DNA of 64,000 nt, from assembly GCF_036240795.1 (NCBI RefSeq), contig NZ_CP108454.1, positions 7,624,001 to 7,688,000 on the forward strand, given 5' to 3'. Made by a program: the position numbers and the translations under genes. Below the pieces are notes generated by a model. It had not been told where the DNA came from. It did not search any database and worked only from the letters and a program-made list of their open reading frames with translations. This DNA is from Streptomyces sp. NBC_01268 (GTDB lineage: Bacteria > Actinomycetota > Actinomycetes > Streptomycetales > Streptomycetaceae). Every line of letters begins with the position of its first letter. Position 1 is the stretch's first letter. Of this stretch, positions 56,834 to 64,000 are shown one piece after another.

Positions 56834-57937
56834 GTGGTGAACCGGAGGAAGGCGGCGGACAGAGCGCATCGGCGGGGCTGGCTGCGCGGGGCCCCGCCGC
56901 CCCGCTGGGTGCGGGTCCTGCCCGTACTGCTGCTCCTGGGGGTCGGGGTGGCCTCCCTCACCGACTCCGTTCCGGTGGACATCGGTTTCCTGCTCGGCGC
57001 GGTGCCTCCGCTGGCCGTCCTGGCCTACGGGCCGTTGGCCACGGCCCTTCTCGGCGCCGCGACGATCGGCCTGCTGACCCTTCCCGTCTTCCATCTGAAC
57101 CGGCCCGGCAACACCGACCTCTTCACGCTCGGCTTCGTCGCCATGCTGAGCGTCTTCGTCTCCTTCGTCCGCGGGCGCCGGGACGAGCAGCTCGACCTGG
57201 AACGCACCGTCGCCGAGACGGCCCAGCGGGCCATCGTCCCGGACGTACGGCGGCGGGTCGGGCCCGTGCGCTGCGCGAGCCTGTACCGCGCCGCCGAGCG
57301 CGGCACGCTGGTGGGCGGCGACTTCTTCGACGTCCGGCCCGGCCCCCACGGGGTGCGGGCGGTCCTCGGCGACGTACAGGGGCACGGCCTGTCCGCCGTC
57401 GCGACGGTCGCCTCCGTCCTGGGGGCGTTCCGCGAGGCCGTGCTGGACGACGTGGACGCGGAGGCGGTCGCGGCACGGCTGGACCGCAGGCTCGTGGTCG
57501 ACTCCGCGGGCGAGGAGCACGCGGAACTCTTCGCCACGGCCGTCCTCCTGGACTTCGCGCCGAGCGGGCGGGAGGTCCGTGTCCTGGCCTGCGGCCACCC
57601 GGCGCCGGTCCTGTTGCGCGGCGGATCCGTGAGCACCCTGGAACTCGACCCCGGACCGCCGCTGGGGCTGGGCCTCGCCGACGCCTTGCCCGGAACCGCC
57701 GCCACGGTGTCGCTGCTGCCGGGGGACCGGCTGCTCCTGGCGTCGGACGGCGTCCTGGAGACGCGCGACGCCTCCGGTGCCTTCTACCCCTTCGTCGAGC
57801 GTCTGGCCCGCATGACCGCTGTCGGCCTGGACCGGCTGCCCGACGAGATCTGGGCCGACCTGAGCCGCTTCGCCCCCAGGATCCAGGACGACGTCACCCT
57901 CCTGGTCCTCACCCTGGACCCCACAGGGCCGGGCTGA
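56834..57937 (+). CDS. membrane-anchored PP2C/SpoIIE-type phosphatase
   Basis: Protein of 367 residues. The N-terminal ~110 residues carry three to four hydrophobic helices ('VLPVLLLLGVGVASL', 'GFLLGAVPPLAVLAYGPL'); residues ~140-365 form the SpoIIE/PP2C domain: 'GGDFFDVRPGPHGVRAVLGDVQGHGLSA' (key D of GGDFFD and GD), 'AELFATAVLLDF', 'CGHPAPVLLR', 'LASDGVLETRD', 'DDVTLLVL'. The metal-binding Asp residues are intact. Such proteins dephosphorylate anti-sigma antagonists in Streptomyces. GTG 56834 or 56837 may start translation, both behind AGGAG. Confidence 0.9.
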   Translation: MVNRRKAADRAHRRGWLRGAPPPRWVRVLPVLLLLGVGVASLTDSVPVDIGFLLGAVPPLAVLAYGPLATALLGAATIGLLTLPVFHLNRPGNTDLFTLGFVAMLSVFVSFVRGRRDEQLDLERTVAETAQRAIVPDVRRRVGPVRCASLYRAAERGTLVGGDFFDVRPGPHGVRAVLGDVQGHGLSAVATVASVLGAFREAVLDDVDAEAVAARLDRRLVVDSAGEEHAELFATAVLLDFAPSGREVRVLACGHPAPVLLRGGSVSTLELDPGPPLGLGLADALPGTAATVSLLPGDRLLLASDGVLETRDASGAFYPFVERLARMTAVGLDRLPDEIWADLSRFAPRIQDDVTLLVLTLDPTGPG

Positions 57938-58331
57938 CGGGACAGGGCCCCGGCGCGCCGGGCCGCGTCCACGGGCGGTTGCGCGGGCGCCGGCCCCGGC
58001 CGCGTGCCTGAGGTCGCGCAGCCACGCCTCCAGGCCCTCGCGCGGGAGCCGGGGCACGACGGGGACGTCCGCCTCCACCTCGGCGCCGCTGTGGGTCTCC
58101 TCGGCCCGCACCAGGACCCCGCCCCCACCCCGTTCGACGCCCACCTGGAGACCCACCGGAAGGGGGCCGGAGACCACCCGGCCCTGGCCGGCGCGCTCCA
58201 CCGGTTCCTGGTGAGGCGACCGCGGCCCGCGGGGCGTTCGCCATGCCCTGCTCGGCGGACCCGGTTAGCGTCCACGACAGGCGGGGAACTCCCCGCTGAC
58301 CGTCCTGAGCCTTCTTCAAGGGGAGAACCGG
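57938..58331. other. 394-base stretch without an assignable gene
   Basis: Both strands have open, codon-bias-positive frames. The plus frame from 58004 includes 'PTPFDAHLETHRKGAGDHP', and the minus frame from 58201 includes 'VRAEETHSGAEVEADVPVV'. The minus frame runs on antisense through the phosphatase gene, and neither resembles a family I know. A decayed gene is possible. Confidence 0.4.
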
Positions 58332-59177
58332 ATGACCTCCAAGAAGACCGTCCTGATCACCGGCACCTCCTCCGGCATCGGCCTGGCCGCGGCCGTCGCC
58401 GCTGCCCAGGCCGGCTGGACCACCGTCGCCACCATGCGCGACACCGGCAAGGCCGAGGCCCTGCTCGAGGCCGCCGCCGCGTCCGGGGTCGCCGACCTCG
58501 TCCAGGTCAAGCGCCTGGACGTGGTCGACCCGGAGAGAGTCGCCGCCTGCGTGGACGAGGTGGTCTCCGAGCACCGCCGCCTCGACGCGCTGGTCAACAA
58601 CGCCGGCGCCGCCCACATCGGCACCATCGAAACGGGCGGCCTCGAAGCGGTCCGCGCCGCGATGGAGGTCAACTTCTTCGGCGTGGTGGCCACCACCCGC
58701 GCCGCCCTGCCGCACCTGCGCGCCGCTCGGGGCCGGGTCGTCACGGTCACGAGCGTGGGCGGTGTCGTCGGGCAGCCCTTCAACGAGGCCTACTGCGCGG
58801 CAAAGTTCGCCGTCGAGGGCTTCATGGAGTCCCTGGCGCCCGTCGCCGCCACCGTCGGCGTCGATGTCGCCGTCGTCGAACCGGGCGCGGTGGCCAGCGA
58901 GTTCGTTGCCAACCTCGGCCTGGACGTCCCCGCCCTGCTGGCCGCGGCCGGCCCGTACGCCCCGGCCCTCCAGGCGTACATCGCGCGCACCCAGAAGTCC
59001 TTCGGCAACGCCCAGACCCCCGCCGAGGCCGCCGCCCCGATCATCGAGGCCCTGAGCGGCGACCGCCCGGCCTTCCGGATCCAGACCTCCGCATGGGCCC
59101 GTGACTTCGTCGCTGCCAAGCTCGCCGACCTCGACGGCTCGGCCGTCCAGACCCTCACCCACGACTGGGTGCGCTGA
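58332..59177 (+). CDS. short-chain dehydrogenase/reductase
   Basis: Classical SDR of 281 residues. NAD(P)-binding 'VLITGTSSGIGLAAA', 'LVNNAGAAHIG', catalytic Ser in 'VVTVTSVGGVVG' and Tyr-Lys in 'NEAYCAAKFAVEGF'. The C-terminal extension after 'EPGAVASEF' is typical of the retinol-dehydrogenase-like group. ATG 58332 follows AAGGGGAG. Substrate unknown. Confidence 0.94.
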   Translation: MTSKKTVLITGTSSGIGLAAAVAAAQAGWTTVATMRDTGKAEALLEAAAASGVADLVQVKRLDVVDPERVAACVDEVVSEHRRLDALVNNAGAAHIGTIETGGLEAVRAAMEVNFFGVVATTRAALPHLRAARGRVVTVTSVGGVVGQPFNEAYCAAKFAVEGFMESLAPVAATVGVDVAVVEPGAVASEFVANLGLDVPALLAAAGPYAPALQAYIARTQKSFGNAQTPAEAAAPIIEALSGDRPAFRIQTSAWARDFVAAKLADLDGSAVQTLTHDWVR

Positions 59178-59382
59178 ACCGACCGCCCGCAAGGCCCGGC
59201 GAGGCAGTGGCCGCCTGACCTGCTCGACTCGTCGGGTGCCGCCGGGTCCGGCCTGGGACAATGGAGTGCGGGAGGCGATCGGACGCCCTCGCGCCCGAGG
59301 TCCCGCCGTCCGGCTCACCCGGGAGGACGTCCCCGTCGCACCGGCGCCCATCGTGTGGAGCGGAAGGACTGACGCGAAGCCC

Positions 59383-60618
59383 GTGGAACCGAGCATTGAC
59401 CACAAGGCGTTGTTCATGGCCACGCCCAGTCCGTATCTGGTGCTGGATCCGGGCCTGGTGATCGTCGACGTCAACGAGGCGTACCTGGAGGCCACCGGCC
59501 GGAGCCGACAGGACCTGGTCGGCCAGTACCTGTTCGACGCGTTCCCGGACAATCCGGCGGATGCGCACGCGGACGGGGTGCGGAACCTGCACGACTCGCT
59601 GCGACGCGTCCTGCGGTCGAGGGAGCCGGACACGATGGCGGTGCAGAAGTACGACATCCCCCTCCCGTCCCGGAACGGGATGTTCGAGGAGCGGTGGTGG
59701 TCGCCCATCAACACCCCCGTCCTCGGCCCGGACGGGCAGGTGGCGTGGATCATCCACCGGGTGGAGGACGTGACCGAGTTCGTCCGCTCGCGCCCGTCCG
59801 ACCCGGCAGGAGGACCCCGGGGCCGACGGGACGTGATGGAGGCCGAGCTGTACGCGCGGGCGCGGGAGCTGCAGCGCCTGAACGAGGAGCTGCGGCAGGC
59901 GCACGCCCGGGAACGCCGGGTCGCCGTGACCCTGCAGGAAGCCATGCTGCACTCGCCCGACCTGGACCGGCACGAGGACATCGCGGTCCGCTACGTGCCG
60001 GCCGTCGGGTCGCTGAACGTGTGCGGCGACTGGTACGACGTCGTCGACCTGCCCGACGGTTGCTTCGCCGTCGCCGTCGGTGACGTCGTGGGCCACGGCC
60101 TCGAAGCCGCCGCCGTCATGGGCATGCTCCGCAGCGCACTGAGCGCCGCCGTCAGGGCCCTGCACGAACCGGCCAGGTCGCTGGAGCTGCTCGACCTGTA
60201 CTCCCGGGCCGTCGAAGGGGCGCTGGCCACCACCGCCGTCCAGGCCGTCGTCGACACCCACCACCAGCGGATCACCTACAGCAGCGCCGGTCACCCGCCA
60301 CCCGTACTGCTCCACCCCGACGGCACCTACGAGCTGCTGGACCAGGCCACCGACCCTCCCCTCGGCGCGCGCCCCGACCACGTCCCGCGGCCGCAGGCCG
60401 GGGTGCCCTACCACCCGGGTGGCTACCTGGTGCTGTACTCGGACGGCCTCATCGAACGCCGCGACCAGGACATCGACGTCGGGCTGCGGCAGCTCGCCGA
60501 CGCCCTCGCCCGCCATGCCCGCATGAGCCCCGATCGCCTCGCGGACGCCGTCCTGGCCCGCCTCGGCGTCGCCGGCGGCGCACGCGACGACATCGCCCTG
60601 ATCGCCGTCCGCCTCTGA
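59383..60618 (+). CDS. PAS-domain PP2C/SpoIIE phosphatase
   Basis: Soluble regulator of about 411 residues. A PAS sensor domain spans ~10-130 ('PYLVLDPGLVIVDVNEAYLEATGR', 'VQKYDIPLPSRNGMFEERWW'), a coiled-coil linker follows ('RARELQRLNEELRQAHARERR'), then a PP2C domain from ~185: 'VCGDWYDVVDLPDGCFAVAVGDVVGHGLEAA' (key Asp of GDWYD and GD), 'SSAGHPPPVLL', 'YSDGLIERRD', 'DDIALIAVRL'. The start is uncertain: GTG 59353 and GTG 59383 are both in frame and neither has an ideal ribosome binding site. It probably tunes a sigma-factor partner switch in response to a ligand or redox signal (inference). Confidence 0.9.
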   Translation: MEPSIDHKALFMATPSPYLVLDPGLVIVDVNEAYLEATGRSRQDLVGQYLFDAFPDNPADAHADGVRNLHDSLRRVLRSREPDTMAVQKYDIPLPSRNGMFEERWWSPINTPVLGPDGQVAWIIHRVEDVTEFVRSRPSDPAGGPRGRRDVMEAELYARARELQRLNEELRQAHARERRVAVTLQEAMLHSPDLDRHEDIAVRYVPAVGSLNVCGDWYDVVDLPDGCFAVAVGDVVGHGLEAAAVMGMLRSALSAAVRALHEPARSLELLDLYSRAVEGALATTAVQAVVDTHHQRITYSSAGHPPPVLLHPDGTYELLDQATDPPLGARPDHVPRPQAGVPYHPGGYLVLYSDGLIERRDQDIDVGLRQLADALARHARMSPDRLADAVLARLGVAGGARDDIALIAVRL

Positions 60619-60674
60619 CGGCGCGCCGAGGCGGACGGCGCTCACCCGCACGCGCCGGAGCCCCGCACACGGCT

Positions 60675-61057
60675 TCAGGGCAGGGTCCAGAACTGCCGCG
60701 TCACGAGGTAGAGGACGATCACCCAGAAGCCGAGCGTCGCCGCGACGATGCCGCGGCCGACGAGGCCGGTCCGCGCCTCCAACGCGACCGTGAGCGTGAT
60801 CATCGGGCCGGCGGGGAGCGACGTGCAGATGCTCCCGCCGACGGTGCAGGTGGCACCTATTCGAGGCCGGCGTCGCTCGGGACGAGCGGGTCCCAGGGCA
60901 GCGACGTCAGGTCGACCAGGCGCCGCAGGCCGGGCTGTTCCGTGGAGAACAGCCAGGTGACGCCCGCGAGCCAGGCGTCCCCGTCGTGCCAGTCGGAACC
61001 CGGCCGGTCGGCCGGGTGTCGGACGACCTCGGCGACGGTGTTGAGGTCCATGGGCAT
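60675..61057 (-). pseudogene. frameshifted dehydrogenase FAD-subunit remnant joined to a transporter tail
   Basis: ATG 61057 opens 66 codons matching the start of xanthine-dehydrogenase-type FAD-binding subunits: 'MDLNTVAEVVR', 'GDAWLAGVTWLFSTEQPGLRRLVDLTSL'-type core (key 'GDAWLAG' and 'RRLVDLT'), ending 'DAGLE' at a TAG. In another frame the sequence resumes as 'IGATCTVGG', the expected continuation, so about one base has been lost at the join. It then changes to 'SICTSLPAGPMITLTVALEA' and a hydrophobic helix 'GIVAATLGFWVIVLYLVTRQ', which looks like the end of a membrane transporter. Two damaged genes thus appear fused by deletion. A 42-codon product from ATG 60803 could in theory still be made. 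Confidence 0.6.
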
Positions 61058-61141
61058 CGAGCTCCCTCACGAAGGATCGTGAACTGCTCAGGGGCGGACC
61101 GGCCCGGCGCGGAGCTTCCCTTTCACGGTACCCACAACGGG

Positions 61142-63907
61142 TCACGCGGTCGCGCGGGACGCGTAGGCGCGGACGTCGGCGTCCGGGTCGTGGGCGGCTG
61201 CCGCGAGGGCCGTCCGGGCATCGGGGTCGGCGCCGTGCTCCAGGAGGGACAGGACGGCGGCCTTGCGGACGTCCGCGTCGGGGTCGGCCAGGGCGCGCGC
61301 GAGGGCCGTCACGGCCTCGGTGACCGGGGCCGCCCGCAGAGCGCTCGCGGCACCCGCCCTGACCTGCCAGGCCGGATCGGCCAGGGCGGCCGCGGCCCGC
61401 GCCGCGAACGGCTGCGGGCAGCCGGTCAGGGCCAGCGCGCCCCATGCCGCGCCCCTGACGAGCGGGTCCGGGTCGTCCAGCAGTCGGTCGAGCGTCGCCG
61501 GATCCGGGGCGTTCACGGCCGCGAGACCACGGGCCACCGCGACCCGCACCTCACGGGCCGGGTCGTCCGCGGCCACCGCCAGTTCGTCGACCGCGTCCAC
61601 GGACACCAGGGCCCGCACGGCGGTCACGCGCACCTCGATGTCGGCGTCGGCCAGCGCGGCCGCGTAGGTCACGGCATCGCCCAGCCGCAAGGCGCGCGAC
61701 ACGTCGAGCGCCGCCGCTCGGACGCCCGGGTCGGCGACGGCCGACGCAGCCTTGAGCGCGGTGCCCAACTCGGGTGCGGCGGGCAGCACTTCGACGAGCT
61801 CGCGCAGCACCGCCGCGGCGGCGGACCGGACCACCGGTGCGGTGTCCAGCAGCCGAGCGGCGAGGACGGGCCCGGCGCCGGCCGGCGCCGTCTCGCCGAG
61901 GGCGGCCACGGCCGCCGCCCGTACCGCCGGATCGGCGTCGGTGAGGTACGGACGGAACTTCTCCAGCCCGGCGGACTCCTCGGTGAGGGAGAGGAGGCGG
62001 AGCAGGGCCGGGCTGGGTGCGGCGCCCCCTGCCGGGGCCGAGTCGGCCGCCTTCTCGGCGGGACCGGCGGGACCGGCGGTCGGGCGGGCGGCGAGCGCCG
62101 TCGTCGAGGCGGCGGGGGCGGCGTCCTTCGGCCCCGCCGTGGCGACCGGCACCAGGGCGACCTCGCCCAGTCGCCGCTCGGGCCCGGGCTCCGGCGCGAA
62201 CCCCGGCACCGGCACCACGTACGGCTCCACCGGCCGCGCGGTGAACTCCATCGCCCCCGAGGCGGACTTGCGCAGGTCGAGGTGGTGCAGCCAGCCCGCG
62301 TCGTCCCGACCCGGGTGGTCCAGCCGCTCGTGGTACAGGCCCCACCGCGACTCGGTCCTGGCCAGGGAGGCCCGGGCGGCCATCTCCGCGCAGTCCCTGA
62401 TGAAGGAGACCTCGGCGCACCGCATCAGCTCGTGCGGCGTGCGCGCCCCCATCCCGTCGATCTCCGCCGACATCCGCGTGAACGCCTCGACAGCCAGGGA
62501 CAGCTTCGCCCCGGTCTTCGGCGGTGCCACGTAGTCGTTGACGAACCGGCGCAGCTTGTACTCGACCTGCGGCTGCGGCGGTCCGTCGGGATGGCGCAGC
62601 GGCCGGTAGACGAGCTCATGGGCGGCGGCGAGTTGGTCCGCGGGCAACTCGCCCTCGAACGCGCGGTACCGGGCCGCGTCCTCACCGGCCAGATCACCGA
62701 AGACGAACGCGCCGATCATGTAGTTGTGCGGGACGCAGGCCAGGTCGCCCGCCGCGTACAGCCGGGGCACCGTCGTACGGGCGTGGGCGTCCACGCGTAC
62801 CCCGGAGGCGGAGTGTCCGCCGCACAGCCCGATCTCCGAGATGTGCATCTCGATGTCGTGGGTGCGGTAGTCATGGCCGCGGTTCGCGTGGAACGTGCCG
62901 CGGGTGGGCCGTTCCGTCGTGTGCAGGATCGACTCGACGGCGCCGACGGTCTCCTCCGGCAGATGGCTGAGCTTGAGGTACACCGGCCCCCGGTCGGAGG
63001 CGAGTTCGGCGGCGAACTCGGACATCATCCGGCCCGACCAGTAGTCCGACTCGACGAAGCGCTCGCCGTGCCGGTTCACCTGGTACCCGCCGAACGGGTT
63101 CGCGACGTACGCGCACGCCGGCCCGTTGTAGTCCTTGATCAGCGGGTTGATCTGGAAGCACTCGATCCCGGTGAGCGCGGCCCCCGCGTGGTAGGCCATG
63201 GCGTAGCCGTCGCCGGCGTTGGTGGGGTTCTCGTACGTGCCGTACAGATAGCCCGAGGCAGGCAGGCCGAGCCGGCCGCACGGACCGGTGGCCAGGATCA
63301 CCGCGCCCGCCCGGACGACCACGAAGTCGCCCGTACGGGTGTGGAATCCCGCCGCGCCTATCGCCCGTCCGTCGTCCGGGTGCGTGAGCACCCGCACCGG
63401 CATGACCCGGTTCTCGATCCGGATCCGCTCGCGCATCTCCCGCCGCCGCAGCTGCCGGTAGAGCACCTTCTTGACGTCCTTGCCCTCCGGCATCGGCAGT
63501 ACGTACGAGCCGGAGCGGTGCACCTGGCGGACCGCGTACTCGCCGTGCTCGTCCTTCTCGAACTTCACCCCGTACGACTCCAGGCGCTGGACCATCCCGA
63601 AGCCCCGGGTCGCGGTCTGCCGGACGGTGGACTGGTCGACGACGCCGTCGTTGGCGCGGGTGATCTCGGCGACGTAGTCGTCGGGTTCCGCCCGGCCCGG
63701 GATGACCGCGTTGTTGACCCCGTCCATTCCCATGGCCAGGGCGCCGGAGTGACGGACGTGCGCCTTCTCCAGGAGCAGCACGGACGCGCCGTTTCCGGCG
63801 GCGGTCAGCGCGGCCATCGTGCCCGCGGTACCGCCGCCGATGACCAGCACGTCGCAGGAGAGTTCGGTGGCGTCGGCGAGCGCGGGGATGGCCGGAGGGG
63901 TGTCCAC
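61142..63907 (-). CDS. FrdA/AprA-like flavoprotein fused to C-terminal HEAT repeats
   Basis: Protein of about 921 residues. Residues ~15-590 form a fumarate-reductase/adenylylsulfate-reductase-type flavoprotein: 'CDVLVIGGGTAGTMAALTAA', 'LEKAHVRHSGALAMGMDGVN', 'LATGPCGRLG', 'GDGYAMAYHAGAAL', 'GLCGGHSASGVRVDAHARTTVPRLYAAGD'-type FAD site (key HSASG and AAGD). After an Ala/Pro-rich linker (~590-650), HEAT repeats fill the rest, with repeated 'DPxVRAAAVxALG' units. GTG 63907 follows GAAAGG; GTG 63982 lacks a ribosome binding site. The electron acceptor or substrate is not evident. No ferredoxin subunit is seen in the window. Confidence 0.88.
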   Translation of the reverse strand: MDTPPAIPALADATELSCDVLVIGGGTAGTMAALTAAGNGASVLLLEKAHVRHSGALAMGMDGVNNAVIPGRAEPDDYVAEITRANDGVVDQSTVRQTATRGFGMVQRLESYGVKFEKDEHGEYAVRQVHRSGSYVLPMPEGKDVKKVLYRQLRRREMRERIRIENRVMPVRVLTHPDDGRAIGAAGFHTRTGDFVVVRAGAVILATGPCGRLGLPASGYLYGTYENPTNAGDGYAMAYHAGAALTGIECFQINPLIKDYNGPACAYVANPFGGYQVNRHGERFVESDYWSGRMMSEFAAELASDRGPVYLKLSHLPEETVGAVESILHTTERPTRGTFHANRGHDYRTHDIEMHISEIGLCGGHSASGVRVDAHARTTVPRLYAAGDLACVPHNYMIGAFVFGDLAGEDAARYRAFEGELPADQLAAAHELVYRPLRHPDGPPQPQVEYKLRRFVNDYVAPPKTGAKLSLAVEAFTRMSAEIDGMGARTPHELMRCAEVSFIRDCAEMAARASLARTESRWGLYHERLDHPGRDDAGWLHHLDLRKSASGAMEFTARPVEPYVVPVPGFAPEPGPERRLGEVALVPVATAGPKDAAPAASTTALAARPTAGPAGPAEKAADSAPAGGAAPSPALLRLLSLTEESAGLEKFRPYLTDADPAVRAAAVAALGETAPAGAGPVLAARLLDTAPVVRSAAAAVLRELVEVLPAAPELGTALKAASAVADPGVRAAALDVSRALRLGDAVTYAAALADADIEVRVTAVRALVSVDAVDELAVAADDPAREVRVAVARGLAAVNAPDPATLDRLLDDPDPLVRGAAWGALALTGCPQPFAARAAAALADPAWQVRAGAASALRAAPVTEAVTALARALADPDADVRKAAVLSLLEHGADPDARTALAAAAHDPDADVRAYASRATA

Positions 63908-64000
63908 GGGGGTGCCTTTCGGGGGAGAGGTGGGGAGCGGAGACTCGGATGGGTCTCGGGACGGCCCCTGGGCGGATTTCACAGGGACGCGAGGATGCGG

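Noticed and set aside
60675..60803. A 42-residue single-helix membrane protein as a real small gene
   Set aside because: No ribosome binding site at ATG 60803, and its frame is continuous upstream with a broken dehydrogenase sequence, so a remnant is the simpler reading.

Overview
The window reads as high-GC actinobacterial chromosome, almost certainly Streptomyces. G+C is very high, many genes start with GTG behind GGAGG-type ribosome binding sites, and it carries a whiE-type type II polyketide (spore pigment) cluster. Lipoprotein sugar-binding ABC systems, a class F sortase, B12 riboswitches, RsbU/SpoIIE-type phosphatases and many secreted hydrolases fit the same genus. No tRNA, rRNA, CRISPR array, prophage or insertion sequence was recognised.

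Layout. 1-911 is the start of an NRPS gene opening with an adenylation domain and running off the left edge; an MFS exporter (1154-2434) diverges from it. 2490-4811 is a secreted M9 collagenase, followed by a decayed patch with DUF6766-like and hemerythrin remnants (4974-5742). 5908-9212 holds a CYP152-type P450 peroxygenase, an SRPBCC protein and a YbdK-type carboxylate-amine ligase. 9190-22877 is a glycan-use block on the minus strand: an ABC importer (binding protein plus two permeases), two GH1 beta-glucosidases, two 728-residue secreted proteins sharing an F5/8C domain and a DUF1996 protein, with a divergent ROK regulator. A GH30-type hydrolase lies next to it. Hairpins divide this block into several transcription units.

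24602-34523 holds an FKBP isomerase, an alpha/beta hydrolase with a 17-residue leader ORF, a small secreted protein, a FecBCD/BtuFCD-like importer and metE. The importer and metE each lie behind their own cobalamin riboswitch, so B12 uptake and the B12-independent methionine synthase should be repressed together when B12 is plentiful. A secreted tripeptidyl aminopeptidase follows. 34613-40758 holds a secreted EEP nuclease/phosphatase with a LamG domain, a DUF1772/TetR pair with two palindromic operators, a class F sortase with a membrane-anchored surface protein, and a beta-helix protein.

40815-49197 is the spore-pigment cluster: O-methyltransferase, TcmI-like cyclase, aromatase/cyclase, ACP, chain-length factor, ketosynthase, cupin and a SchA/CurD-like protein, with a divergent FAD hydroxylase. 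Overlapping starts and stops couple cupin, KS-alpha and KS-beta. Next is an alanyl-tRNA synthetase paralogue with only the catalytic and tRNA-recognition regions. Its leader holds an Ala-rich 22-codon ORF and a hairpin that resemble an attenuator, which I consider the most unusual feature here. The right end has a MarR regulator, a flavin oxidoreductase, an MMPL transporter, an orphan sugar-binding lipoprotein, two PP2C phosphatases, an SDR, a scrambled dehydrogenase/transporter remnant and an AprA/FrdA-like flavoprotein fused to HEAT repeats.

All family names come from reading motifs by eye; no database search was run.
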